The notes under the pieces are model-generated. The model saw only the letters and a program-made list of their open reading frames with translations. It had not been told where the DNA came from and did not search any database. The translations under genes were made by a program, and so were the position numbers. From Prorocentrum cordatum (Eukaryota > Sar > Dinophyceae > Prorocentrales > Prorocentraceae), in contig CAUYUJ010015504.1 in the NCBI GenBank assembly GCA_963575745.1, positions 1,535,466 through 1,589,963 of the forward strand: 54,498 nt of DNA, read 5' to 3'. Numbering within the stretch: position 1 is the first letter of the stretch; every line of letters starts with the position of its first letter. This document shows positions 10,112 to 20,035 of the stretch, piece by piece.

Positions 10112-10425
10112 GGGGTGATATTCCATAAGGCCCCCCATCGGCTGCTCGACTGCCCAAGGGACCCCCATGGCCGAGCACGGAAGAAGGCATAGCACCAAAT
10201 TGCTGATCATCGTGTTGCCCGCCTTCACCCCCTTGACCGCGGTGTCCCCCAAGGGATATGCTTTTGATCTTTTTGAGGTGCCCCTATTCATCCAGACCCA
10301 TGAGCTGCAGACAGGGCCCCCCCCAGAAAAGCGGACATGCCCCATCGAGCTGCATGATGAGGCTGATGGCGCACAAGAGGCCGTGCGAAGATGTGAAGTC
10401 GCAATTCACATTATCATCCTCGGGG
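10112..10425 (-). CDS. methyltransferase-like gene, exon 2
   Basis: It starts after a GCGAG-type acceptor as EDDNVNCDFTSSHGLLCAIS, then LIMQLDGACPLFWGG, where a run of eight C (10317-10324; G8 on the coding strand) shifts the frame. It resumes as GPVCSSWVWMNRGTSKRS, YPLGDT and WAVEQPMGGLMEYHPRWE. The V-C-S-S-W block takes the place of the P-C catalytic motif, and E-Q-P takes the place of the E-N-V motif of C5 DNA methyltransferases. The cysteine is kept, but the usual P-C-Q context is not, so catalysis is doubtful. Seven G instead of eight would give one continuous exon. Confidence 0.65.
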
Positions 10426-10654
10426 GGGCACCTCGCATCTGCGTCTCAGGGGCACCCCAAGGTCGGACAGGAGGGGTTCGGTGTTCGCAAAAGCGCCCGC
10501 ACCTGTGGTCGCAACCTCAGGGGCAGACACTTCTACAAACACCAGCCGTGGCTTGCGTTTGCAATGGTTCCTCGTGAATTCCTTGCTCTGGTGGCTTTCT
10601 TTCGGTCTGGGGGCTGGGGGGGGGGGCGTTGCATACAGGTTTTCCCCTGCTGAG

Positions 10655-11010
10655 GCCTCGATCTCGTAGGGGACAGCCTTCACCCCCTGCATGGCCATCG
10701 CCTTCGTGATAGCCTTTTTCCCGGCGAAAGTTTCGAGGGACCCAATGTGGCCCAACGGGCCGCCGATGGACGCCACGAGATACACGAGGCGAAGAAGGCA
10801 CCCAGGCACGCCGAAATTCACAAGCGCCTTCACGAGGTTGAGCTTCCTGTCGCCCATGGCGAGCAGCTGGGCACAATCCACTCCCTTACCAGGCATGCCC
10901 TTCTTGACGGCCTTCGCCATGGCGAAGCCTCGGGAAATGCGAGCGCGTGCCTCGCCGTTGCTCGAAGAAGGGCGTTTGCTCGAGCCAGCGCGCTGGAGGT
11001 CAAGGGGAAG
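10655..11010 (-). CDS. methyltransferase-like gene, exon 1 of those visible
   Basis: It holds a basic leader (AKAVKKGMPGKGVDCAQLL), then MGDRKLNLVKALVNFGVPG, then LVYLVASIGGPLGHIGSLET and FAGKKAITKAMAMQGVKAVP. The E-T-F-A-G-K-K-A-I-T-K-A block is motif I of a Rossmann-type SAM-binding fold in degenerate form, and Y-E-I-E-A ends the second strand. It continues into exon 2 across an intron of about 230 bases. Earlier exons probably exist, since no start codon context is obvious. This family is abundant and multicopy in dinoflagellates as far as I recall, and its biochemical role is unknown. Confidence 0.65.
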
Positions 11011-11039
11011 GGGCGCTAATGGGGCCCGGGGGCTTCGCG

Positions 11040-11833
11040 CCACTTCGGAGGCCGAGGGGGGTGAGGGGGGGTCCGCCCCAGGAGGCAGAACGGGATCGTA
11101 AATTCTGGGTTTGCAGATGTGTTCCCTGGAATCGAACGTTGGTTCTTTGGGTTCGAACGTTGGCCCCCTGGACCTTCCTCCCTGAAGTTGAGAGGAAGGA
11201 GGGCGACGACGAAGAGGAGGAGGACGCGGATAATGAGGATGATGAGGGCCAGGGGGAAGGTGATATCTCTAACTGACCATGGTATTTCAAGGGGGGGAGG
11301 GTACTATCTCAAACAGATCACTTCAGACTAAGAAGAGGGATGACGATGAGAAAGACATCTAACTGCAGGACTACTTCCCAATTTGCGTTGGGGCCAAGGG
11401 AGGGGTGACTGACGATGCTGAAGGCGCCGCGTGGTCAGCGGCAGGCAGGGGGACGCACCGTAACAGACGATCAGTTGCAGGAGGAACATGTACTTCATGA
11501 GGCACCTCACGCGCGCGGCCGGGGGGCGCAGAGGGAGAGAGGAGTCGGCAAAGAGGATGGAGTAGAAGGAGGAATACACCTTGGGCTCTGACCTATGGAG
11601 CGATAAATAAGGAATGAGACCTTCTGTCATCGAGGAACAAGGGTGAGAACCCAGGAGGCGAACTCGAAATCGTAAACCCAAGGAACGATCGAGCCGCTTT
11701 CCAGAAGGATTTGTTCCTTATTATTAAGGCCCCCACAGCAGAGAGGGAGAGAGGGAAAGATGAGGGAGGGAGGTTGGGAGGGATCGGGGAGGGGAGGGAG
11801 GAACGTAGGAGTAGCGAATGAGGTGGGAGCAAG

Positions 11834-11840
<7 letters not shown>
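11040..11840. other. spacer without a supported gene
   Basis: Mixed sequence with a purine-rich tail (11730-11840). A short direct repeat with core CGAACGTTGG lies at about 11132-11165. Translations in either direction show no domain. Confidence 0.45.
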
Positions 11841-11897
<57 letters not shown>

Positions 11898-11956
11898 CAA
11901 AAAAAAGAGAGAGATAGACAAAGCGAGAGAGACAGAGAGAGAGAGAGAGAGAGACA

Positions 11957-11987
<31 letters not shown>

Positions 11988-11990
11988 TGA
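11841..11990 (+). repeat. (GA)n microsatellite, three blocks
   Basis: Blocks of pure GA at about 11842-11892, 11934-11955 and 11967-11987 are interrupted by AAAACAAAAAA and short variants. Confidence 0.9.
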
Positions 11991-13200
11991 AGAGAGATGG
12001 CGGCTGGTAGGGATGGAGGGAGGGATGATGCACCCCTGCAGAACAAGGGCGAAGGAGGACGTAGAGAACGAGGCAGGCAAGGGGCAAAGGCGGAGGCCGC
12101 AAAGGTAGGAGAGGACGGAGATAGTAGTGGGAGGAGGGGGAGATACTGTCAGCTGGACTGTGGTGGAGGGGATATGCACCTTTCACCTCGCGAGTCAAAA
12201 CGCGCTTCCCCACGCGTTCGGGCGTGATTGATGCTTGCACTGATGCAGAGTTCGGTGCTTCCCCATCTTCCTTCGACTTCCATTTCCTCCTCCCTCATGC
12301 TCCTGTTCATTCTCGTCTATTTCCTTCCCCTCCCTCTCTACCTCGATCCCTCCCCACTGCTCGAGTCCTTGCCCCCCCCTCGCATCTGATCGTCATCCTC
12401 CCTCCTCGAACCCATCCCCGGCTCCTTCGCACCCACCTCCTCCATCGTTCATCCACTTATCCCTTAGCTCATCCACTCCCGACTCAGCACGTTTCTTCGC
12501 CTCCTCGTCCTCCTCACCTTGACCATCCTGACCCTGGAGCCTGTTCCATGCTTGCCGTCGTCGTCCTCCTACTCGCCCCATCCTCTTCTGTCTCCTCCTT
12601 TACCGTCTGCCCCCCCTATCCCCATATCCCTCGTCATCTGCCGATCTCTGCTGCGTGCGTCGCGCCCACGACCTGCATGACTAGCAGGCGCGCGGACCGA
12701 TTAAAGCACGAGGCGCGGCACGAGCGCGGGCTGGGCGAGGCGCGAGGCAGGGCGTCTAGGGGCATGGCACGAGGCAGGAGGGCGTCTAGGGCGCATCGCA
12801 CATATCAGAAGCCCATGGGCAAAAGGTTTGGCCCTTGGCGCAACCATTCCGCCACCCATGCCCACCCTCTTTTGCGAGCCTCTCCTCGAGGCCCTGGCAT
12901 GGGGCAGGAACGGTCAGCGTCAGGGTGCACAATCATTCCAATCCCGTTGCCCATGGGACATATAGCTGTCTCGTGCACGCACCCGGGGCCTTGGATCTGA
13001 ACACTGTAGTTTCAGAACACATCTTTCATTGCTCCCATCTTTTCGCCTCGCGACCCTTTCCAGGGCCCAGGCGCAATTTTCCGAGCAGAGTTCGGCCGTG
13101 GTTTCGAAGAAGAGGGGGGGGGGCGGGGGTTGAAAGCCGCAACGTCTCGAACCTCGAGTGTTCTTATCCAAGTTCCTGCTGATTAAACCTAGATGGCTGA
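11991..13200. other. spacer, mostly CT-rich
   Basis: A pyrimidine-rich tract spans 12260-12610. At 12720-12800 a GGCACGAGGCAGG..GGCGTCTAGG motif is directly repeated. No exon is recognised. Confidence 0.45.
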
Positions 13201-13214
13201 TGAGACCTAGTTGA

Positions 13215-13388
13215 TTCTCACCATTCGCACAATCTGATGCTCACCAATCTGATGCTCAATAAGATGCTCACCAATCTGATGCTTACCAATGTGATGCTCA
13301 CAATCTGATGCTCGCCAATCTGGCGCTCACCAGGCTCACCAATATGATGCTCATGAAGATGCTCATCATGATGCCCACCACCTGATGC
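13215..13388 (+). repeat. minisatellite of GATGCTCACCAATCT units
   Basis: About ten copies of a 15-20 base unit with core ATGCTCACCAATCTG, in head-to-tail order with substitutions. The array begins immediately 3' of the stop codon of the minus-strand exon 13389-14133, so it would lie in that gene's 3' UTR or flank. Confidence 0.85.
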
Positions 13389-14133
13389 TCACCATTCGCC
13401 CAGGGCCTCGACGAGTCTCTTCCGCGCAGACTCCGGGCTGTTCTTCTCGAAACTGAAATTCATCCCCTTCGATTTGTCGGGCTCCTCCCCGCCGTTCAAT
13501 TTCACGATCCTGAAAACTTTGTTGAAGGGCTCCACGTGGACGACGGCCCCATGATTACTGTAAACCGTGTAGTTCCTGAGCCCTTTTGGAGTTCCGCGGG
13601 GCCAGCACATACGAGGCATCTTCAACGCTTTCAAATCGAAGGTGCCCACCTGACTCACGAGCTTCTCGGGTGTTTCGACTTTGGGCTTTTTCTTGGCTGA
13701 TTTCATGACCTTCATGGCTTTCCTGGGCTTGTCGCCGAACCCCAGCGTCGGCACGCTTGCTTTCGATATTGCCGATAAGGTTTCCTCTGCGAATCTGGGC
13801 TTCTTCGGCACTGGGGTCCTCACAAGATCAACCGCCTTGTCGTGCTCCTGGGGCTCCTCCTCTGACTCTTCTCCAAAAAACTGCTGCGATTTGGAATCCT
13901 CATCGTCGCCCTCGAACTCCCGAGCCTGGTCCTGAAGGGGCTCCAGCGCAGCCTCCTCTAAAGAGCTCGAGGTCTCTGATGAGCTAGTGGTCTCCTCAGA
14001 GCTGCTCGAACTGTCGCTGTCCGAGGTGCTGGAAGCCTCCTCGTCGTCGCCCCCCGCCTGCAAGTCCTCCTTACTCGAGGCCTCTGGGCACGAGGCGGGC
14101 GACGACGACGAGGAAAGGGCAAGGACTGGAAGG
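13389..14133 (-). CDS. acidic/Ser-rich protein with C-terminal conserved tail, unknown
   Basis: The exon starts near a CCTTCCAG acceptor at about 14137 and ends at a TGA at 13389-13391. It begins SSSPASCPEASSKEDLQAGG, then has a long Ser/Asp/Glu disordered stretch. A basic segment follows (FGDKPRKAMKVMKSAKKKPK), and then a folded-looking end: MPRMCWPRGTPKGLRNYTVY, HGAVVHVEPFNKVFRIVKL, and SARKRLVEALGEW at the stop. The terminal W-stop after a short basic helix recurs in dinoflagellate retroelement-linked small proteins, which is a pattern memory only. It is probably spliced to the exon at 14395-14900. No enzymatic motif is visible. Confidence 0.55.
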
Positions 14134-14199
14134 CGAACAGAAACATGGCAAGGAGGAGTCCATGGAAAGCGCAGGATCCTTCGCCTCCGCGATTCCTCC

Positions 14200-14370
14200 T
14201 CTTAGTCCTTCTCTGCGCCTTCCAGTCCTCGCCCTCCTCCTTCTCCTCCATTTCTTCCTTCCCCTCCTTCTCCTCCTTCTCCTCCTCCTCGTGCCCCCAT
14301 CCTCTATCCCACTCTCCTCCTCACTTTCGCCCTCCTCCGCTCCCCCCTCCCTTCCCCCCTCCCCTAACGC
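14200..14370 (+). repeat. CCT-rich pyrimidine tract
   Basis: Degenerate TCC/CCT repeat inside the probable intron between the two minus-strand exons at 13389-14133 and 14395-14900. Confidence 0.7.
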
Positions 14371-14394
14371 GCCTGACGGGGAGACGGGACGTCG

Positions 14395-14900
14395 TCCAGA
14401 AGCACCTTCATTTTGTCAATGATGGGGCGGCCTTTTCCTACAGCACTGTTTTGACGCAACTTTCTCAAGTACCCAATGCACCGTTTTACTTTGATGGACT
14501 CTGCAAGCGCACTTACATGTTTCTCTTTGAGGTTGTCGCCACACACAAACTTGCGATTCATTTTTTTATCGATGCACACGAGGATGTCTGCAATATAATA
14601 GCTACTCCCAAGATGCTGCGACTTTGTCATCAACAAAGGTACGATAAACACAGAATTGTTCGCCAGTTCTGATTGCCTAGGGAACGCGTCGTTGTCGAAG
14701 CTCAGAAGCCGTTTCAATGCCATCTTGCTCTTTTTGATCTGATCTATTTTTCTGGCGTCCATGTGCGACATGACAAGGTCTGCTGCCGATGAAATATCTT
14801 CATTGGCCCATTGAACTTTGCGCCCAGATGTCGACCTGAAACGCGTTTCGTCCTCCTCGAGCCCTTCCAACCCCAAAGCCTTCCCCACGTTCTCCGCCAT
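14395..14900 (-). CDS. 5' exon of an unknown minus-strand gene
   Basis: It has a clear ATG at 14898-14900 and reads MAENVGKALGLEGLEEDET, then GRKVQWANEDISSAADLVM, KSKMALKRLLSFDNDAF, VFIVPLLMTKSQHLGSSYYI and CIGYLRKLRQNSAVGKGRP, with no low complexity. The frame runs to a plausible GAC|GTCCCG donor near 14395. Open translation upstream of the ATG is only TCC-derived Pro/Ser/Leu and was left out. The mix of helices and two hydrophobic strands suggests a folded globular domain, but no family is recognised. It is probably joined to the acidic exon at 13389-14133. Confidence 0.55.
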
Positions 14901-14969
14901 CGCGGCGGCGCAGAGGCCGCGGTGAGACGGTGCACCAGCAGGTTGGGTGAGATGGGGAGGGGGAGACGG

Positions 14970-15100
14970 TAGGAGAGGAGGAGGAGGAGGAGGAGGAGCG
15001 ATGATGAGGAGGAGGAGGAAGAGTAAGGGGGGGACGAGGCGGGGGGTGAGGAGGAGGAGGAGGAGAAGGTGGATGAGAAGGAGGAGGAGGAGGAGACGCA
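14970..15100 (+). repeat. GGA-type microsatellite
   Basis: Degenerate GAGGAG/GGAGGA tract immediately 5' (on the minus strand) of the ATG at 14900. It is a CCT tract on the gene's sense strand. Confidence 0.75.
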
Positions 15101-15690
15101 CCCTGGCTGAAACATCGAACACCTTCCAATGTTTCGAGCTGCATGCGATATCAGCCCGTAAGTTGTTCGAGCGGCGTCTTATTTTGGCGACGAGGGCGTT
15201 GAGGGGGAGGGATGGCAGGAATGGCATAACAGTTCACCCCCATGCTGGTGCACCGTGCGCGCCCGTGCCGAGCCCCGGCGGCAAGCCTCGCGAGCGAGGC
15301 TTCTCGCGCGCGCCTCTCGAGCCCCAACGGCTCCGAGTTCCGAGCCCGAGTCCAAGGCCCAGAGTTTCGACCCCACGGAGTTTCGAGCCCGAGGGACTTC
15401 AGGAAACCTCGAGGAGCCCGTGCCAGCCCCCCCCAACAAAAACATGCGCGGGGATCCTCATTCCTCTGCCTGTTCATCCCATTTCCTCCCCTTTCCTCCT
15501 TTCCCCTCCCCTACCCTCCATCATCAGTTCCTTTTGTCTTGCCGATGTTTGAGACGACACTTTTGTTCCTCCTCTTTCTCCCTGTCCTCCTCTATATCTT
15601 CAATGCCCTCCTCCATGTCCTCCTCCTCCATCTCCTCCAACTCCTCCTCACCATGGTTCTCTTTACGATCGTCACCATCGGCGCGGTCGT
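15101..15690. other. spacer without supported gene
   Basis: 15280-15420 is GC-rich with repeated CGAGCCC and TTTCGA.CCC motifs; the remainder is CT-rich. Translations are Ser/Arg-rich without domains. Confidence 0.4.
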
Positions 15691-15699
15691 CATCCTCGT

Positions 15700-15762
15700 C
15701 ATCAGCATCATTATCATCATCATCATCATCATCAGCATCATCATCATCATCAGCATCATCAG

Positions 15763-15817
<55 letters not shown>

Positions 15818-15910
15818 TTCATATTCATCTTCATCATCGTCATCATCACCATCACCATCACCATCACCATCGTCACCACCGTCACCGTCATCACCAAGAT
15901 CATCCTCGCC

Positions 15911-15942
<32 letters not shown>

Positions 15943-16050
15943 CATCATCATCACCATCATCATCAGCAGCATCAGCACCAGCATCAGCATCAGCATCAGC
16001 ATCATCATCAGCATCGCAACCGCGATCTGCATCAGCATCATCATCGTCAT
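15700..16050 (+). repeat. (ATC)n/(CATCAT)n microsatellite
   Basis: About 350 bases of ATC triplets with interruptions (CAGC, CACC, CGTC). In translation it gives poly-Ile, poly-Ser or, on the minus strand, poly-Asp. The very long open frames over it are repeat artefacts. Confidence 0.9.
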
Positions 16051-16089
16051 CATCACTCGTCTGCGTCCGTTGCCCTGCGGATCCGAGGA

Positions 16090-16310
16090 AGAGGGACGGA
16101 GGAGGAGGAGGGGGTGGAGGAGGAGGAGGAGGAGGAGGAGGAGGCGGAGGAGGAAGAGGCGGAGGCGGAGGTGGAGGCAGAGCTATAGGCAGAGGAGGAG
16201 GCGGACGAGGAAGAGGCAGAGGCGGAGAAGAGGTGGAGGAGGTGGAGGAGGAGGGGGAGGAGGAGGAGGAGGAGGAGGAGGAGGAGGAGGATGAGGAGGA
16301 GGAGGAGCCC
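16090..16310 (+). repeat. GGA/GGAGGC microsatellite
   Basis: Purine-rich triplet array with GGAGGCGGAGG variants. It is followed 200 bases later by an oppositely skewed CT-rich block (16500-16920). Confidence 0.85.
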
Positions 16311-16499
16311 CTTCCCTGGCAAGCAAGGAGGCCCGCGCCCAGGGCGCACCATGGTGCGCGGCGGTATGCATCGCCTCGCACGGGTGCGAGGCGAGGATGG
16401 GATTGGGGAAACGAAAGGAGAGTGGGACGGAGATCGAGGTGAAACATCAAGTACGGGGATAATGGGCACAGGGGGGAAGGAGCGGTTGAGTCCCGCAGC

Positions 16500-16920
16500 A
16501 ACGATGCGACTCCCTCTGCTCCTACTCTCCTTTCCTCTGCTCCTCCTCTCCCCTCCTCTGCTCCTCTCCCCTCCTCCTCTGTTCCTCCCCTCCCCTCTCG
16601 TCCCCTCCCCTCCTCTGCTCTTCCCCTCCTCTGCCTATCCCTGTTCCCTCTCTCTCCCTCTTTCTCCCTCTTCTCCCCTCCTGGTCTCTGCCTCTCGGCT
16701 AGTGTTTTCTTCGCTTCTCCTCCCCTCTGGTTGCGTGTCTCTCTATACCACTCTTGCCTCGATATGTTGTTTCTCCTCCCCTCTCCTCCTCCTTTTCCTT
16801 TCTCCTCCTCCTCCCCTTCCTTTGTCATCGGTCGTTCCCTCTCTCCTCCCTTTCTCCTCCTCCTCCCCTCTCCTCCCCTCTCCTCTCCCCCCCTCTCTGT
16901 CTCTCTACCCTCCCTCGTTC
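16500..16920 (+). repeat. CT-rich block with CCTCTGCTC units
   Basis: Degenerate tandem units such as TCCCCTCCTCTGCTCC. It is the pyrimidine partner of the purine block at 16090-16310. Confidence 0.75.
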
Positions 16921-17019
16921 GAAAGGAAAGAGGTGGCCTGACGCCGCGAGGGCCATCGCGTCCGCGCGCGGCCCCGGGCTGATCGAACCAGGGGGGGGGA
17001 ACGGACGGGGCGAGGAGCA

Positions 17020-17375
17020 GACCTCCTCCTCCTCCTCCTCCTCCTTCTCCTCCTGCCCCTCCTCCTCCTCCTCCTCCTCCTCCTCCTCTTCCTCCTCCTC
17101 CCCACGGGCACGGCGGAGGACGAGGGGAACAGCAAGAACAATGAGAAGAGCACGAGCAAGGTAGCCATGAGAAGCGACGAGGACGGCGAAGGTGTCGGAG
17201 GAGAGATTTGGGAGGAGGAGGAGGAGGAGGAGGAGGAGGGGGAGGAGGAGGGGGGGGAGGAGGAGGAGGACGAGAACATTCGCAAAGAAGAAGAGGACAT
17301 GTAGCAGCAGCAGGCGGAGGGGAGAGACAAGGAGGAGGAGGAGGAGGAGGAGGAGGAGGAAGAAGAGTTAGAAGA
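17020..17375. repeat. facing CCT and GGA triplet arrays
   Basis: (CCT)n occupies 17020-17102 and (GGA)n occupies 17205-17370, with a 100-base mixed spacer. The two arms are complementary and could fold back on each other. Confidence 0.85.
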
Positions 17376-17411
17376 AGGATGTAGGAGAAGCACCCAGCAA
17401 CACAGTCACCG

Positions 17412-17500
17412 CTCCCAACAGAGTCGCCGCCACCAAGGTGGTGGTGCCAAAGCATCGCACTCTCGAGGCCAACAGAGTCGCCGCCACCAAGGTGGTGGTG
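17412..17500 (+). repeat. direct repeat with internal hairpin
   Basis: A 32-base unit (core AACAGAGTCGCCGCCACC) occurs twice, starting at about 17417 and 17471. Each contains CCACCAAGGTGG, which is self-complementary. The GGT array follows directly. Confidence 0.8.
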
Positions 17501-17865
17501 GTGGCGGTGGTCAGTGGTGGCGTGGTGGTGGTGGTGTCTTTGGTGGTGGTCTGGTGGTGGCGGTCGCGGTTGATGGTCGTGCTGGTGGTAGTGGCGTTGT
17601 TTCTGCTGTTGGTGATGGTTGTGGTGGTGGTTGTGGTTGTGGTTGTGGTTGTGGTTGTTGGTGTTGTTGGTGGTGGTAATTGGTGGCGGTGATTGGTGGT
17701 TGTGGTTGGTGTTGGTGGTTGGTGGTGGTTGTTGGTGGTTGGTGTTGGTGGTTGGTGTTGGTGTTGGTGGTTGGTGGTGGTTGTTGGCGTTAGTGGTTGT
17801 GGTTGGTGGTGGTTGGTTGTCGTTGTCGGTGTTGGTGGTGGTTGTGGTTGTGGTTGTTGTTGGTT
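17495..17865 (+). repeat. GGT/TTGGTG minisatellite
   Basis: About 370 bases of TGGTGGTTGGTG units with period drift. It is G- and T-only over long stretches. The opposite strand gives poly-Thr/Pro/His peptides that are not genes. Confidence 0.85.
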
Positions 17866-18084
17866 GTGAAATGTATGTATATATGATTCATACAATATAT
17901 ACCATGATGTACGATATATGTTGCAATTCTACACCTTCACAAATGTAACGCCATATAGAGCATTATTTGTCATATCACTCTATGTATCGAATCAGGTTGT
18001 TTTTTAAGCCTGATGACCCTCCTGGTAGTTAGCATACATGTGCACATGTATATATCCATTACGCCTTCTTGCGCCGCTGCAGCG

Positions 18085-18673
18085 GCTCTGTCGGATCGCG
18101 GACGAGGATGCAATACACCGCTTGATCGGAATGAAAGGTTCGTCAGGAATCAAACCATGTTTTACGTGCCGCAACGTGTTCTTGAAGGGCGAAGTTCGGG
18201 ATATAGTTGCTTCTGATGCGACGGGTGTCGCTGTTCACCACTCGGAACCAGATGCGTCGCGGCTGCAGCCGATGACGGCGCCGTTGCTCGATGCCATCTG
18301 CAACAGATTGATCGAAGGGGTCAACATCATGAACAAGGGCGAGTTCCAAGAGTTGGAGCGCCGACTTGGCTGGAACTGGGACCCCCATTTGCCTGAGTGG
18401 GTTCGGAAACACAAGCCGCTCGAGACAGTCGTGTTTGATTGGATGCATTGTATTTTCGTCAACGGTACATATAACACTCCGGTGTTCCAAATGTTTCGAA
18501 GGTTGAAGGGTTACTGGGCGCGCGCAGACGCATATTTCCAGGACTGGTCGTTTCCAGGGTGCCACTCCATCACCCCCGACACGTGCGCGATCTTCGGCGA
18601 GAAGCGCGCGAGGTCCCACGTTGACAGCAAGCATTTCAAGTGTACCGCCAGCGAGGGGCTCACAACCATGCAA
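18085..18673 (+). CDS. transposase-derived-type gene, exon 1
   Basis: The exon reads RIADEDAIHRLIGMKGSSG, then KPCFTCRNVFLKGE with a C-x2-C metal-ligand pair, then LLDAICNRLIEGVNIMNKGE, LGWNWDPHLPEWVRKHKP and VVFDWMHCIFVNGTYNTPVF, ending FKCTASEGLTTMQ. The sequence K-G-x-x-G-x-x-P-C-x-x-C-x-N and the F-D-W-M-H-x-x-x-V-N-G block are features of a large dinoflagellate family that resembles CACTA/Plavaka-type transposases. That assignment is from memory of the pattern. The D of F-D-W-M-H is a candidate DDE acidic residue. Downstream in this frame a stop falls at about 18796, within a probable intron. The start of the exon is uncertain. Confidence 0.55.
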
Positions 18674-18809
18674 GCATCATGGCATGCTTCGCGCCCCCGC
18701 CAGACCAATAATACATGCGCTGCAGCGCACGTGAATTTCTATAGGATATGTACTGCGCCCCTCTTGTTCGGACATGCGTTCGCGCGGGCGGGTTGACGTG
18801 TTTCTTCAG
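18674..18809 (+). other. probable intron
   Basis: It separates two plus-strand frames that together make one protein family. The 3' end is a pyrimidine tract and TTTCTTCAG at 18801-18809, followed by G. The donor is not settled: CAA|GCATCA would be a GC donor, but the phase does not match exactly, so a neighbouring donor is likely. Confidence 0.4.
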
Positions 18810-19641
18810 GGAGGTGGCTAGCGACGCTGCAGCGCCTGCAGTCCGATCTGCTTGCGCAGTGTTCGAGGCGCACACGATCGTCGTGGAAGAAATCCTACGA
18901 GTATCCAGGCGTCAGGCAGACGCGGATAAGCTGCAGGCTGCGGTTAACATGTTTTTGCTGTCATACAGCAGCGTCTTTGGCAAGGAAACGATGGCGCAGA
19001 AGTTCCATTACCTGCACCACTTCGCCAACTACGTGAGGCGTTGGGGCCATGTGGCGCTGCCGTCGTGCTGGGTTTTGGAGCGCAAGCACAAGACCAGCAA
19101 GCGCTTTGCGAACGCTCTTCAGGTGGGGGCTGCAGCCTCCAGCGGCTGGGACGCCAATGTCCTGAAGAGCGTCACCGAGCGGCACCTGTGGCAGCTCATG
19201 GATGGCGACACCTTTAAGGTTAACTGCCTGGTTAACGCCACCAGGCCGCCCAAGGCCATCTCGCGCGAACTGCTGCAGCAGTTCGGGCCTGCGGACTTTG
19301 TTACGTCCGCTGCAGCGCGGTGCCGCTACCACGACGTCAAATGCGGCGACGTCGTGCTGTTGGAGGACGGAGGAGGGGAACACATTGCGGCCGAGGTGTT
19401 GAAACACCTCTCCTTCACCAAGAACGGCCACTACTATGGCTTGAGCTTGGTCCTGCCCTACTTCTCCAAGGAGAAGCTGCACCCGCGCGCCTCCGCGCAC
19501 GTGCTTGGCGGCGATGCCGACGCCTTTTGGGCGCACACGGCGAGCGTCGCGCGCTCGCTCGCGTGGGCGCCGCGCGAGGGCGGCGGCGTCCGAGCGGCGC
19601 GCCCGATATGGTCGCAGCCGCGGTGGTGCGCTTTAGCCTAA
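18810..19641 (+). CDS. transposase-derived-type gene, exon 2
   Basis: About 275 residues run to a TAA at 19639-19641. Blocks in order: CAVFEAHTIVVEEILRVSRR (helical), FLLSYSSVFGKETMAQKFHY with LHHFANYVRRWGHVALPS, then CWVLERKHKTSKRFANALQ. Next come WQLMDGDTFKVNCLVNATR, KCGDVVLLEDGGGEHIAAEV (beta-rich, like a small SH3/Tudor-type barrel) and HYYGLSLVLPYFSKEKLHP. The K-F-H-Y-x-x-H followed by a Trp and an E-R-K-H-K motif is the family hallmark and could supply the last acidic residue of a DDE set (the E of ERKHK). The last 30 residues are Arg/Ala-rich. The CTGCAG palindrome is unusually frequent throughout this gene. Confidence 0.6.
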
Positions 19642-19856
19642 AACGTGGATTCCTTACTGGCGCTGCAGCGCACTTTTTACATTGCTAAATGCTTCGGTGC
19701 TGCAGCACCTGAACGTTGCATGGTCGACGACTCCTCCTCTCCGCCTTGAAAACGTGGATTTCCTTCTGCATTGCGCTGTAGCGCACCTTTTTCATTGACA
19801 CTTCGGTGCTGCAGCACCTGAACAGTGCATGGTCGCCGATTCCTCTCCTCCGCCTC
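19639..19856 (+). repeat. 110-bp tandem duplication with PstI-type palindromes
   Basis: Unit 1 (19639-19748) begins at the stop codon of the preceding gene and unit 2 (19749-19856) follows directly. Both start AAAACGTGGATT and both contain a GCGCTG.AGCGCAC and a GGTGCTGCAGCACC palindrome. They differ by small indels. Confidence 0.9.
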
Positions 19857-19919
19857 GTTCCTCCTCCTCCTCTTGCGCTGCAGCGCTAATGTCGTTGATC
19901 AGTGGTGCGGTCGTTCAAA

Positions 19920-20034
19920 CTCCTCCTTCCCCGCATCCTCCCCCTTCTCCCCCTCCTCCTCCTGCTCCTACTGCTGCTCCTCCTCCTCATCTTGCTCCCC
20001 CTCCCCCTTCTCCTCTCCCCCCCCTCCTCTGACG
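19920..20034 (+). repeat. CCT/TCC pyrimidine tract
   Basis: Degenerate TCC repeat that switches abruptly at about 20035 to the GGA array on the same strand. Confidence 0.75.
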
Positions 20035-20035
20035 A

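Noticed and set aside
15524-17455. 643-residue minus-strand frame with poly-Pro, poly-Ser and poly-Asp
   Set aside because: It is a translation of GGA, ATC and CCT microsatellites. Composition changes exactly at repeat borders.
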